Of a DNA stretch of 64,000 nt, positions 7,763 to 16,119 are shown in pieces. Both the position numbers and the translations under genes were made by a program. The DNA is taken from contig NZ_PXZO01000068.1 of NCBI RefSeq assembly GCF_003013475.1, positions 1 through 64,000 of the forward strand, written 5' to 3'. The DNA is from Brevibacillus porteri (GTDB taxonomy: Bacteria > Bacillota > Bacilli > Brevibacillales > Brevibacillaceae). The notes beneath the pieces were generated by a model. It had not been told where the DNA came from. It saw nothing but the letters and a program-made list of their open reading frames with translations, and did not search any database. How positions within the stretch are numbered: the stretch's first letter is position 1; every line of letters begins with the position of its first letter.

Positions 7763-7812
7763 ATAAGCAAAAAAGCCGGATTACCGTGGGGTAATTCGGC
7801 TTTTTTGCTTAT
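7763..7812. terminator. Strong bidirectional terminator
   Basis: ATAAGCAAAAAAGCCG and CGGCTTTTTTGCTTAT with further pairing inside give a stem of more than 20 bp, between the XRE gene and the ankyrin relic. Confidence 0.85.
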
Positions 7813-7990
7813 CGAGAGTATTGTTCACAGACATATTTTTCACGTAAAGTAATCATTTGTGGATTTCCCCTCCTTCTTGCTTCCTCCAACGGAGTCATAT
7901 AAGTGGATGGGTAATCTGGGCCGTAAGGAGTCAAAAGATTCGGATTTGCTCTGCGATCCATTAAGAACTTTGCTGTTAGATGGCCACGCT
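7809..7990 (-). pseudogene. Ankyrin-repeat protein relic (C-terminal end)
   Basis: The minus-strand frame ending at TAA (7809-7811) reads RGHLTAKFLMDRRANPNLL, then TPLEEARRRGNPQMI, a typical ankyrin-repeat ending. A TAG blocks the frame upstream, where the neighbouring frame reads AEIAK, which would fit directly before RGHL. So a one-base loss is likely, and no start or longer gene remains. From 7990 to 8155 I see nothing further. Confidence 0.55.
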
Positions 7991-8155
7991 TTAGCTATCT
8001 CCGCTATCTAGCGAAGCGTTACTTCCATTCATTACGACCGTTTCACGCAAAGTCGACTGATATAATTATTCTTGGTGATAATTATGTTTCTTGAACCTAT
8101 GTTACTAGATCAACGAGACAAACCGTTTCAGTTGTCAAGAGGCCCCGAGGCAATG

Positions 8156-8189
8156 AAAAAGGCCCCATCAGTGTGATGGCGGCCCTTTT
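8156..8189 (-). terminator. Terminator of the MarR gene
   Basis: AAAAAGGCC-C-CATCA pairs with TGATGG-C-GGCCCTTTT around a 3-nt loop. It is downstream of the minus-strand gene ending at 8200. Confidence 0.8.
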
Positions 8190-8199
8190 GTCTACGAGT

Positions 8200-8685
8200 T
8201 TAGAAATCCCAATCCAGCAAGTCCTCCAACAGTTCGCGGGAAAATGCTAATTGCTCAGGTGTGTATTTATCCAGAAAGCGCATAAATCGCTGTTCAATGT
8301 CCTGATGCATCCGGTGATGAATCTTATACAGCTTTTGTCCCTTTGCGGTTAGCCGAAAGTACACTTCTTTCTTATTATCAACCAGCTGTTGCCTTTTAAT
8401 GAAATCAAGCTTCCATAGCTTCTTGCTAATTCGGGTTATGGACCCTTTCGTTAAGTTGACTTTTTCCGAAATCGTGGTGACATTGATGGGACCATGATCC
8501 CCGATACAGGCAATGAAATGAATTTCGGATAGCGTAAGGTTTAGCTTCATCCCCATCTCGGATTCCAGCATCTGCATCTCTTCTGCCATTCGCGCAGTCA
8601 ATTTGCTTTCTCGCAGCTCTTGCTGCGTGACTAGCTGAATATAAAGCTGTATGATCCTCTGCTTGGAAAGTTCTGTGCTTTGCAT
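8200..8685 (-). CDS. MarR-family transcriptional regulator
   Basis: 161 aa from the ATG at 8685, chosen because TAGGAGA lies 8 nt upstream; a longer frame exists but has no such site. It is a winged-helix MarR protein: LTLSEIHFIACIGDHGP is the entry helix, then VTTISEKVNLTKGSITRISKK as the recognition helices and a wing with VDNKKEVYFRLTAKG. It lies directly downstream of the FAD monooxygenase. Both genes carry the same palindrome in their upstream regions (8754-8771 and 10314-10331), so it probably represses both and responds to a substrate of the monooxygenase. Confidence 0.9.
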   Translation of the reverse strand: MQSTELSKQRIIQLYIQLVTQQELRESKLTARMAEEMQMLESEMGMKLNLTLSEIHFIACIGDHGPINVTTISEKVNLTKGSITRISKKLWKLDFIKRQQLVDNKKEVYFRLTAKGQKLYKIHHRMHQDIEQRFMRFLDKYTPEQLAFSRELLEDLLDWDF

Positions 8686-8727
8686 ATCATGTCTCCTAGA
8701 TAAACATCTCCTCTCCATTATACACTG

Positions 8728-8771
8728 ATTGTTTCGAGAAAAACAATTTCATTTTGTTTCGCACGAAACAA
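8728..8771. promoter_or_regulatory. MarR operator pair before the MarR gene
   Basis: TTGTTTCG-CA-CGAAACAA (8754-8771) is a perfect 18-bp palindrome, and ATTGTTT-6 nt-AAACAAT (8728-8747) is a weaker second copy. They lie between the monooxygenase stop and the marR start. The same motif recurs before the monooxygenase. Confidence 0.7.
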
Positions 8772-8782
8772 TCCTGTTGCAA

Positions 8783-10294
8783 TCAATCATGTCCGCACCA
8801 GTGGATGATTCCTTTCCGAATCGCTTCCATCGGATTAGACTCCTCCTGTGAAACTGCCCATGCGATATATCCATCCGGTCGAATCAACGCTGTATGCACG
8901 TCATGCCAATCAGCAGCTCCCTTAGCAAGCGACGCGCGAACTACATGGACATGCTTGTATTTCGACCAATCTAAAGCAGCGTCCAATCGTTCATCCGAGC
9001 CAAAATGTAGCAAGAGGAATGAACCAGAATGAAAAAGCTCGTATGCATTCTGGCACTCACCGTTCGCAAGACGCAGATTCAGCTCTGTAAAACGTCGACC
9101 GTTCAATACATGCGGCTGCGTCTCTCCATTCGGTTCATACTGGACATTGAACGCAGAGATTTGGGTAGCCAGCCGATAATTTGCCTCGGGTATTTGCAGC
9201 AGGGTGGACAGCATATTCCTCAAAGCTATGACGGATGGAGAGAATTCCAAACTACCGAACAGCAGCGATTGCATCTGTGTATTCGTTAGTAATGCGGTAT
9301 TGATGGGGAAACGCTCTGTATGATAGCTGTCCAATAGCCAATCCGGTGCCCAGCCTTTTAATTGGGCCGCCAGCTTCCAACCTAGGTTGATTGCTTCTTG
9401 TAGACCAACGTTCATCCCCTGTCCACCAGCTGGAAAATGAATATGCGCTGCATCTCCCGCCAGGAAAATCCGACCCTCCCGATAACGTTGAGCTTGCAAG
9501 GTCGCATTGCCAAAACGAGTCATCCAAAACGGGTCGGAAATTCCCAAATCGTCTCCAAGAATACGCAGTAAACTAGCGCGCAATTCCTCCAATGAAACGG
9601 GTTCTTCCTTTGGCACTGCCATTCGCTCCGGATCGATCAGTACCACTCGATGCATCCCTGCTGGCAAGGGTACAATCATGACCATACCATGTTCATTAAA
9701 GTAGGAAGGTAATCCTGATTCCGGGGGATTTTTCAAAACAACATCCCCTTGCATTGCCGTAAAAGTCGTATTCTTACCGATAAACGGAATGCCTGCCTGC
9801 TTACGGACAATGCTAGCAGCGCCGTCTGCACCGACCACGTATAGTGCCGTCAGCACAGCCTTTCCATTCGGCCCGACAGCCTCAACCTCAACCCCTTGCT
9901 GATTTTGGTGTACTGCCACTACCTCCTCTGCCCTGCGTATTTCCACCCCTAGACTTTTCGCCCACTCTTCTAGTACCTTCTCCGTGTCATGTTGGGGAAT
10001 AATCAGTGTGTAGTTGGAGGAAGAATCTAAGACAGAAAAATCCAAGCGTGTATCAAGTGCTGAAAAATGACCTGTCGTAATCGGCTTTCCTTTATCAAGT
10101 AATTTCGCTTTCAACCCGCGCATATCCAGGATTTCCAGTGTGCGTGGATGTAAAGTGAGTGCCCGTGAATAAGGGGTTGTTTCCCTTAAGCGCTCAAACA
10201 CGCATACCTTCACTTTGGCCAACGCCAGCTCTGCAGCCAGCATCATTCCAACTGGTCCACCGCCAACAATAATCACTTCATAATCGAATTGCAT
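8783..10294 (-). CDS. FAD-dependent aromatic-ring/antibiotic monooxygenase
   Basis: 503 aa from ATG 10294 (AGGAG 9 nt upstream). A class A flavoprotein hydroxylase: GGGPVGMMLAAELA near the N-terminus binds the FAD ADP part, GADGAAS is the DG motif, and GDAAHIHFPAGGQGMN is the GD motif. A thioredoxin-like C-terminal domain follows, as in PgaE/MhpA/PcpB types. The region GHFSALDTRLDF with an IPQ motif resembles rifampicin monooxygenase (Rox), so inactivation or oxidation of a xenobiotic is possible; the substrate is not determined. It uses NAD(P)H and O2. The promoter (10336-10364) is overlapped at its start site by a MarR-type palindrome, with the regulator gene just downstream. Confidence 0.88.
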   Translation of the reverse strand: MQFDYEVIIVGGGPVGMMLAAELALAKVKVCVFERLRETTPYSRALTLHPRTLEILDMRGLKAKLLDKGKPITTGHFSALDTRLDFSVLDSSSNYTLIIPQHDTEKVLEEWAKSLGVEIRRAEEVVAVHQNQQGVEVEAVGPNGKAVLTALYVVGADGAASIVRKQAGIPFIGKNTTFTAMQGDVVLKNPPESGLPSYFNEHGMVMIVPLPAGMHRVVLIDPERMAVPKEEPVSLEELRASLLRILGDDLGISDPFWMTRFGNATLQAQRYREGRIFLAGDAAHIHFPAGGQGMNVGLQEAINLGWKLAAQLKGWAPDWLLDSYHTERFPINTALLTNTQMQSLLFGSLEFSPSVIALRNMLSTLLQIPEANYRLATQISAFNVQYEPNGETQPHVLNGRRFTELNLRLANGECQNAYELFHSGSFLLLHFGSDERLDAALDWSKYKHVHVVRASLAKGAADWHDVHTALIRPDGYIAWAVSQEESNPMEAIRKGIIHWCGHD

Positions 10295-10313
10295 GAAAAC
10301 CACTCCTTGTTTT

Positions 10314-10364
10314 TTGTTTTGCACAAAACAATTTGAATATATCACATCCTCTTTTAATTGAAAA
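10314..10364 (-). promoter_or_regulatory. Promoter and MarR operator of the monooxygenase gene
   Basis: On the minus strand, TTTTCA (10359-10364), 17 nt, then TATATT (10336-10341). Immediately after comes the perfect palindrome TTGTTTTG-CA-CAAAACAA (10314-10331), which would cover the start site and matches the operator before marR. Confidence 0.65.
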
Positions 10365-10407
10365 TGTTTTTCAATTAAATACTTACTAAAAACTATCCTG
10401 ACAAATG

Positions 10408-10450
10408 AAAAAGCGACCCCTTCTCGAATCGAGCAAGAGATCGCCTTTTT
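10408..10450 (-). terminator. Terminator of the SLH protein gene
   Basis: On the minus strand GGCGATCTC...GTCGC flank a nested CTCG/CGAG stem and are followed by TTTTTC. Confidence 0.65.
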
Positions 10451-10457
10451 TATTTTC

Positions 10458-12794
10458 TTATCGTTTGGCTACGACAATCACATATACGTGACCTTGATCG
10501 TTTGTCCACAAATCCACTTTATCCTTGGAGGAAAGATCGCTTTCTTTCAAGTCATTACCGTTGTAGTATTTGATCTTCGCGTCTTCTGTCATCTTCAAGC
10601 TCGTCGATACATCATTGAAGAATACGTATTTGTCTTTGTTCACACGGGATTCAATTCCGACGAAACTCACGTTTTCCTTCGCCAGCTTTCCACTGACGGA
10701 AGCAGCAATGACATCGCCGTCACGATCAAGGGTCAATGTCACGTACTCAAATTGATCGACGTCTTCAATCGCATCCTCATCCGTTACATCGTACGTCTTG
10801 CCGTTAACCTCTACTTTCGCGGAAGTCACCTTGCCGTCATCGTTTCGAACCTCAACAGAATCAACCACACCGCTTACTTTCCTAGGCGCACCTGTAACGG
10901 CCTTTACTTTGCCAGCGTTATTGAGTGTCAGCGTGTACTCGGTGTCGTTGGATGCTGCATCGCTGTCAATCGTGACGCCGGACAAGAGCTCATACACCTT
11001 CCCGTTCACGGTAATTTTGGAACCGGATTTTTTCGTCACGTAGCCTTTTACGGTTTGCTTTTCCAATGTCAGCTCCACAATGTCATTCGTGCCGACGTTG
11101 TATTTCCACGTAAGGATACGGTGGTCATTAAACTGATCAGTTTTAATCGTCGTTGGAGATACGGAGCTGCCATCGACAGTCAGCTTCGCATTGGTCAAGA
11201 TGTCGTAGGTTTTCCCGTCGATTTTCACAGTTGCCAGTTTTCCTGCTTGATATGCGGTTGTGTCTGAGACCAGCTTGTTCGTAGCTGCACCTACACCCTG
11301 CTCTACTTTGATCAGATTTCCATTCTTGTCAAACGTAAGAACTGCAATTTGACCGCTCGTCAACTCATCCAGTTCATCTACTTCGTCTTCGTCTACGAAC
11401 AACTCGGTATCTTCATGCACCTCGTAATTAACGCTGCCAACGCGAATCCGGTTTTTGTCTGTATCAACAGTGATAGTATCCGTGAAGCTCAGCTTTGTGT
11501 AAACAAGCTCAGATACTTTGCCATCCACGTTGAGTGTCAGCTCGACTAAGTCATCTTTTTCGATGTCAGAGAACGAAGCACTTGTTTCTTTTGCTTCTGG
11601 ATGCGCCTTGCCTTTGATCGTTGCTTTGGAATCCAGAACATAGGTCGTGCCGTCTACTCTTAGCTCATTCTTCGAGTTGGAACCGCTCACGGAAGATACT
11701 TTTTCCACAATTCCTTTTGTCGTGTTGTCGCTAATCGTGATGGACTTGATCTTGCCATTGTCGCCGACGACTGCCACAAACTTTTGGCCGATGTGAGAAC
11801 GGCTTACATTTACGCCATCTTCTACTTCCAAAACGACTTCTCTTCCATTGACGATTGCCTTGAATTTCTTCTCATCACCTACAGCCGTTGTAAAATTAAG
11901 GCCAGTCTTCACGATTCCTTCGACGATTTCGGAGTCAGAAGTAACAACGGTGAGGAACGCCACTCGGCCGTTTTTCGCAATGTATTCCACCTGCGCGCCT
12001 ACGACCAGATTGCCGTATACTTGCGCGGAATCAGCTATTTCGATTTCTTTGTTTTGTCCGACTAGTTTCAGCTTTTTGTCAGACTTGTCATACGAAGCAA
12101 CTGCGCCCTTTACTACTGGCAACTTTTGAATGGTTCCTTTTGCATTGCCATCTTTGTCATAGTAAGCACCGCTTGCGTATACTGGTGTTTCCATGAACTT
12201 ATCTGTATACTTTGCCACAATATCACGCGGAGCTGCTGCTGTCGGTGTTTCTTTTGCATCGTAAATACCAGCTCTGTCTGCTTCCAGTAAGTACGGGATG
12301 TACCACTCGCTTGAAGCTGATGGACGAACGTCGATCTTCAAGCCTTGAACGTATACGGTCAGTGCTTCCGCAATTTTTACGTTGTTGTTAGGTTTGAATG
12401 TGCCATCCGGATAGCCCTTGATGATGCCTTGCGATACGGCTAGATTGATATAGCCTGTCGCCCAGTGATCTGCAGGCAGGTCTTTAAAGGCTGTCTTTCC
12501 TTGCAAGAGCTTTGCTTGTGCATCTGTGTACCCGAGTGCCAACACCGCAACTTTGGCGAACTCCGCTCTCGTCACTTCTTTATTCGGCTTGAACGTGCCA
12601 TCGGTATACCCTTTTAACACACCAGCATAATTCAATGTCAGAATCGCATCTTTATTTACGTTTCCTCCGATATCGGAGAATGGCAGTGCCGTAGCAGCCA
12701 ATCCGGTACCCGGCAACGCAAGCGATCCAGCCAGAACAGCTGTCGCCAATAATTTTTTGAAATCCTTACTTGCTCGATTCTTTGCTTTTTGCAA
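10458..12794 (-). CDS. SLH-domain cell-surface protein (S-layer-like)
   Basis: About 778 aa. The start is taken as TTG at 12792-12794, because GGAGGGG lies exactly 6 nt upstream and it gives a sensible signal peptide (KKLLATAVLAGSLALPGTGLA). Two clear SLH domains follow (KGYTDGTFKPNKEVTRAEF and KGYPDGTFKPNNNVKIAEA), plus a degenerate third. They anchor to pyruvylated secondary wall polymer. The remaining 550 residues are repeated beta-strand units with the pattern VNGK-x-YxV-L, Thr/Asp/Lys-rich with almost no Cys, as in surface or spore wall proteins. It differs from the classical Brevibacillus MWP/OWP proteins I know. A leader of about 200 nt separates it from the rnpB terminator. Confidence 0.88.
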   Translation of the reverse strand: MQKAKNRASKDFKKLLATAVLAGSLALPGTGLAATALPFSDIGGNVNKDAILTLNYAGVLKGYTDGTFKPNKEVTRAEFAKVAVLALGYTDAQAKLLQGKTAFKDLPADHWATGYINLAVSQGIIKGYPDGTFKPNNNVKIAEALTVYVQGLKIDVRPSASSEWYIPYLLEADRAGIYDAKETPTAAAPRDIVAKYTDKFMETPVYASGAYYDKDGNAKGTIQKLPVVKGAVASYDKSDKKLKLVGQNKEIEIADSAQVYGNLVVGAQVEYIAKNGRVAFLTVVTSDSEIVEGIVKTGLNFTTAVGDEKKFKAIVNGREVVLEVEDGVNVSRSHIGQKFVAVVGDNGKIKSITISDNTTKGIVEKVSSVSGSNSKNELRVDGTTYVLDSKATIKGKAHPEAKETSASFSDIEKDDLVELTLNVDGKVSELVYTKLSFTDTITVDTDKNRIRVGSVNYEVHEDTELFVDEDEVDELDELTSGQIAVLTFDKNGNLIKVEQGVGAATNKLVSDTTAYQAGKLATVKIDGKTYDILTNAKLTVDGSSVSPTTIKTDQFNDHRILTWKYNVGTNDIVELTLEKQTVKGYVTKKSGSKITVNGKVYELLSGVTIDSDAASNDTEYTLTLNNAGKVKAVTGAPRKVSGVVDSVEVRNDDGKVTSAKVEVNGKTYDVTDEDAIEDVDQFEYVTLTLDRDGDVIAASVSGKLAKENVSFVGIESRVNKDKYVFFNDVSTSLKMTEDAKIKYYNGNDLKESDLSSKDKVDLWTNDQGHVYVIVVAKR

Positions 12795-13003
12795 AATAAA
12801 CCCCTCCATCAATGTAACAGTTTTACCAGACACTCCCATTTGAAGAAATGATGGAATTGTCCGCAGTAGAACTGTTTTCTTCTGCCGAATGCTCTTTTTA
12901 GACGACAAGATTTCCGAAAAAGTTTCAGAGTTTGTTCACGGTAAATCATTCCACTGTTCTTCAAACATGGATAGGTAGCGGGTTCACGATATTTCGCAGA
13001 ACG

Positions 13004-13034
13004 TAAAAAAACCACCTGAGATCTCAGGTGGTTT
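13004..13034 (-). terminator. rnpB terminator
   Basis: AACCACCTGAGA/TCTCAGGTGGTT is a perfect palindrome (13009-13032) followed on the minus strand by a run of seven T, just after the 3' end of rnpB. Confidence 0.85.
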
Positions 13035-13042
13035 TACATTTC

Positions 13043-13453
13043 ATTCCAGCAGGAAATGCTATAAGCCAGGTTCTGTCTCTCCCGTGCTTCAAGCGGGGCA
13101 ATCCCTCGCACCAAGAGTGGTAGCCATCTATCTATGGCATCCGAAGATACCATCCGTCCTTTCCGTTTGATTCCTTCAGGACGGTTCCCCTACCTAATTT
13201 GGGTTTCTCGCTCGCAGGGTTTACCGCGTTCCATCTTTTCTGTCGCCAGAAAAGCTACGTTTCTGTGGCACTTTCAGCGTACTCGGGCCTCAGAGAGAGC
13301 CCTTTCCACGCCGTCAGCAAGGCTTGCACCTCACTGCCCTGGCTTGCACCAGGTACGAACACTCCAGGCATCTCAGCCTGGGCGAGCCTGGACTTTCCTC
13401 TACCGCCAATCGTCGAAACGATTACGGCAGCGACTACCCACATTTCCTGCACA
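13043..13453 (-). ncRNA. rnpB: RNase P RNA, type B
   Basis: The catalytic RNA of ribonuclease P, which matures tRNA 5' ends. On the minus strand the universally conserved blocks are present in order: GAGGAAAGTCC, GCTGAGATGCC, GAAAGTGCCACAG, GGAACGCGGTAAACCC, GAGCGAGAAACCCAAAT, GTAGGGGAACC, and near the 3' end ACAGAACCTGGCTTA. The layout matches Bacillus type-B RNA. The ends are set by pairing of GCAGGAAATG (5') with CATTTCCTGC (3') and are good to about 10 nt. Frames inside this region are not genes. Confidence 0.95.
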
Positions 13454-13471
13454 TCAGAATCAGTAACATCT

Positions 13472-13500
13472 ACTCTATCACATGCCTCATACATGGTCAA
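13472..13500 (-). promoter_or_regulatory. rnpB promoter
   Basis: On the minus strand TTGACC (13495-13500), 17 nt, TAGAGT (13472-13477). It places transcription start near 13465, just before the mature RNA. Confidence 0.7.
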
Positions 13501-13561
13501 CAAGCAGGATTTGGAAGCTCCATTTGTAGTACAATAGAAATGGCTACAAGGAGGTAGGACG

Positions 13562-13870
13562 ATGATAACCATTACTCCAACTGCGGCAGTACGTCTTGCA
13601 CAAATGATCGCGGAAGAAGCGGATGCTGAAGATCTCGGAATCAGACTCGTCCCGACTACGACGGGTTGTGGTAGCTATACATATAGCATCGCCATTACGG
13701 AAGCGGACAAATACGATATTGTCCAAGATATTAGTGGGATTCATTTCTTTTATCAAACGCATGAGATAGACAAGCTCTCCGGGACAGTCATCGACTGCGA
13801 TCCTGCAACTGGCCGCTTCTCCATTTTCCATCCGCGCCCGATGCAAACAGATTGCTCGCTTACTCATTGA
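13562..13870 (+). CDS. HesB/IscA-like protein (YneR type)
   Basis: 102 aa with a perfect AAGGAGGT site. A single HesB-like domain: ITITPTAAVRLAQMI is the typical first strand-helix, and GIRLVPTTTGCGSYTY holds the one Cys in the usual first position. The C-terminal C-x-C pair that A-type Fe-S scaffolds need is missing; only separated DCD and TDCS cysteines are seen. So it belongs to the YneR-type relatives and not to the true IscA/SufA carriers. It is probably co-transcribed with the carbonic anhydrase 13 nt downstream. The exact role is unknown. Confidence 0.8.
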   Translation: MITITPTAAVRLAQMIAEEADAEDLGIRLVPTTTGCGSYTYSIAITEADKYDIVQDISGIHFFYQTHEIDKLSGTVIDCDPATGRFSIFHPRPMQTDCSLTH

Positions 13871-13883
13871 TTAGGAGGTTACT

Positions 13884-14417
13884 ATGCTGCTCTTATCATT
13901 TGAAAACATCAAACCAAAGATTCACCCTACTGTTTTCCTGGCAAAAGGCTCCGTCGTTTCTGGCGATGTCGAAATCGGTGAGGATTCTTCTATTTGGTAT
14001 AACACCGTGATCCGCGGGGACATCGCTCCAACTGTCATTGGAAAACGCGTCAGTGTGCAAGACAACAGCACCCTGCATCAAAGTCCGAACAACCCGTTGA
14101 TCCTCGAAGACGAGGTGACCGTTGGACATAATGCCGTTCTACATAGCTGCGTGGTACGACGCGGTGCATTGATTGGAATGGGCGCGATTGTTCTGGATCG
14201 TGCGGAAATCGGGGAAGAAGCCATGGTTGCTGCGGGTGCACTCGTTCCTCCAGGCATGAAAGTGCCACCTCGCTCGCTTGTTGTCGGCAATCCAGCGAAA
14301 GTAAAACGCGAACTTAACGAGGCAGATTTGAAAGAATTCGTACGCATTCGCCAATCGTATGTAGATAAAGGAAAGATGTATCGCCAACTGGAAGAAAGCC
14401 CGCTAGAACGGGAATAG
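13884..14417 (+). CDS. Gamma-class carbonic anhydrase family protein
   Basis: 177 aa built of left-handed beta-helix hexapeptide repeats (I-x-D-S-x-x-W and similar). The metal-binding histidines of gamma carbonic anhydrases are present in STLHQ and VTVGHNAVLH. Such enzymes (B. subtilis YtoA, E. coli YrdA/CaiE relatives) hydrate CO2 or act as metal-binding acyl-type proteins. TAGGAGG lies before the ATG. It forms a short operon with the HesB-like gene and ends in the terminator at 14425-14474. Confidence 0.88.
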   Translation: MLLLSFENIKPKIHPTVFLAKGSVVSGDVEIGEDSSIWYNTVIRGDIAPTVIGKRVSVQDNSTLHQSPNNPLILEDEVTVGHNAVLHSCVVRRGALIGMGAIVLDRAEIGEEAMVAAGALVPPGMKVPPRSLVVGNPAKVKRELNEADLKEFVRIRQSYVDKGKMYRQLEESPLERE

Positions 14418-14424
14418 GAAAAGG

Positions 14425-14474
14425 AACAGGGAGGTCGAAGGCGCACATGCACCTTCTATTCTCCCTGTTTTTTT
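14425..14474. terminator. Bidirectional terminator
   Basis: AACAGGGAG (14425-14433) pairs with CTCCCTGTT (14461-14469), with an inner AAGG..CCTT stem and a T run. It overlaps the stop of the convergent methyltransferase gene. Confidence 0.85.
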
Positions 14475-15192
14475 ATGATTTACGAATTTCCAAATAATGC
14501 GTAGCGCCCACTAAAAACCGAAAGTTCGTCGGTTCCAGACTGGCTGTGTGGCCGAACCGTCGTATTTCTTCCATGAGCTGTGGCAGCTTGCTATATGGTT
14601 TGCGATCCAATCCGATTAACGGATAGAGTCTGATTCGACCGCCAGGCTGACAAATTCGCAGCAATTCTTTGATCGCGTTCAAGTGAAATTGCTCATCGAA
14701 CTGTTGCTGGTACAAAAACAAGAAGTGACTGCCAAGCACCAGTGAAAAGTGATCGTCTGCAAAAGGCAATTCCGGCAGCAAGCCTGCGACGTATCTTTTA
14801 CCGATGCCTTCATCGGCACGATACGCGGCAATGAATTGCTCCAGTGACCTTTCTCTGTTTTGATGATGCTGGCCAAGCGAGCCGTAATATTCCCAATGAA
14901 GGGTGTGTGCGATACCAGCCAGCTTTTGCGTCGATTCCTCGATCTCTCGCTTCCCCTTCGTATAAATCTCTTCTGGCTTCATTTCATAAAGCGGATCGAC
15001 TGCGATTGCCTCTCGTCCATGTTGGCATGCCTCTGCTGTAAAAGAGGACGCTCCTGCACCGACATCCAGGATCGGTCCCATCGCCAAGATTTCGTCTGAA
15101 AGTGAAAACATATCCACATACTCTTGATAGGAACGACATGTCATTGCCACTCCCACTTGCTCGTATACCCCTACATCCTGTTCTTTTCTCAT
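14473..15192 (-). CDS. SAM-dependent methyltransferase-like protein
   Basis: 239 aa with a class I Rossmann fold: ILDVGAGASSFTAEACQHG is motif I (SAM binding), AIAVDP is the acidic end of strand 2, and LPFADDHFSLVLGSHFLF is motif post-II/III, followed by LLRICQPGGRIRLYPL. The substrate is unknown; the C-terminal part has no RNA-binding extra domain. It is convergent with the carbonic anhydrase gene. Confidence 0.8.
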   Translation of the reverse strand: MRKEQDVGVYEQVGVAMTCRSYQEYVDMFSLSDEILAMGPILDVGAGASSFTAEACQHGREAIAVDPLYEMKPEEIYTKGKREIEESTQKLAGIAHTLHWEYYGSLGQHHQNRERSLEQFIAAYRADEGIGKRYVAGLLPELPFADDHFSLVLGSHFLFLYQQQFDEQFHLNAIKELLRICQPGGRIRLYPLIGLDRKPYSKLPQLMEEIRRFGHTASLEPTNFRFLVGATHYLEIRKS

Positions 15193-15357
15193 CTCGTCTC
15201 GGCTCTCCTCATCTCATATTCCTCGATCCCTTTTCAAAAGAAATGGGATGAGTTGAGCAAATATTACCAAAATACTTTTCAGGATTCAATGTCACAACCA
15301 ACCTGCGCATGGAACAAAAAAAAGCGGCGTATCCATAGTGGAAACACCCCTTTTTCC

Positions 15358-16041
15358 TTACGAAGCATTCTGCAATCGATCCATTTCGCGAATGTGCTCA
15401 AATAGCATATACGAGCGGATCGCTGTCTCTAAATGAAGCTGATCCGGTTCTTTGGTCGTGCTGTATTTTTGAAAGAAAGCCGATAGCTTGTAAAGAAAAC
15501 CGAAATATTTACGCACGTAGCGATCCCCGAGCATGCCCACAAGCAGTCCTACTACCCCACATGCGACACTCCATTCTAAAGGTAAAAAGAATACGGACAA
15601 AATGAACCCCGTAAAAAACCACACGACCAGATTCGTCGAGCAACCGTCATTCACAATATCTGCCCGTTGAATCTCTTTCAGTGCTGCTAGCGACTTCTTA
15701 CCGCCATAGCTAAACACTTTATGTTCCGCACCGTGAAATTTTTTCATCATTCTCGGAAAAACGAAGTGAAAGCCTGCGATGTATACAGCTACCCACATCG
15801 GATCGATGATGGCCCAGTCAGGCTTCACGATCGCTGCCAGTACATAACCAGCAAGCAGGAGATGAAACAATTGATAGTACCACGGAAAGGAGAAAAATAT
15901 TCGATACCAGAGCTTCCCAATCGTTTTCAATGTGATTTTTTCCGCCCACATATGAATCACGCCGTCTTTTACTTCCGCGCAAGCCAGCACATTTCGATCA
16001 TGAAAAAGCACACCGCGTCCAAAAGACATCCCCATAATCAT
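15358..16041 (-). CDS. Membrane protein with DUF1385-like core
   Basis: 227 aa, with several hydrophobic segments (about 45-65, 75-90, 130-165). The sequence KFHGAEHKVFSYGG, followed by an acidic helix and NDGCSTNLVV, matches the HGAEHK..H..E pattern of DUF1385 proteins (usually GAEHK ... RCGTSF). Function of that family is unknown. The gene stands alone and divergent from yfkAB. A poor T-rich hairpin lies near 15320. Confidence 0.65.
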   Translation of the reverse strand: MIMGMSFGRGVLFHDRNVLACAEVKDGVIHMWAEKITLKTIGKLWYRIFFSFPWYYQLFHLLLAGYVLAAIVKPDWAIIDPMWVAVYIAGFHFVFPRMMKKFHGAEHKVFSYGGKKSLAALKEIQRADIVNDGCSTNLVVWFFTGFILSVFFLPLEWSVACGVVGLLVGMLGDRYVRKYFGFLYKLSAFFQKYSTTKEPDQLHLETAIRSYMLFEHIREMDRLQNAS

Positions 16042-16119
16042 CTCGTTAGCTATTCTCCTTCCGCCCTAATGTCGTTATAATAGGTTGAGTTGTACGCAGA
16101 ATGAAGGAGGTTTCCACAA

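Noticed and set aside
10488-11267. Open frames of 259 and 81 codons on the plus strand
   Set aside because: They are antisense to the SLH protein gene and lack ribosome sites and known motifs.
13134-13557. Several open frames of 77-112 codons on both strands
   Set aside because: They lie inside the RNase P RNA gene, whose conserved blocks explain the sequence.
15315-15357. Terminator of the DUF1385-like gene
   Set aside because: T-rich run present, but the stem has several mismatches, so it is not listed as a feature.
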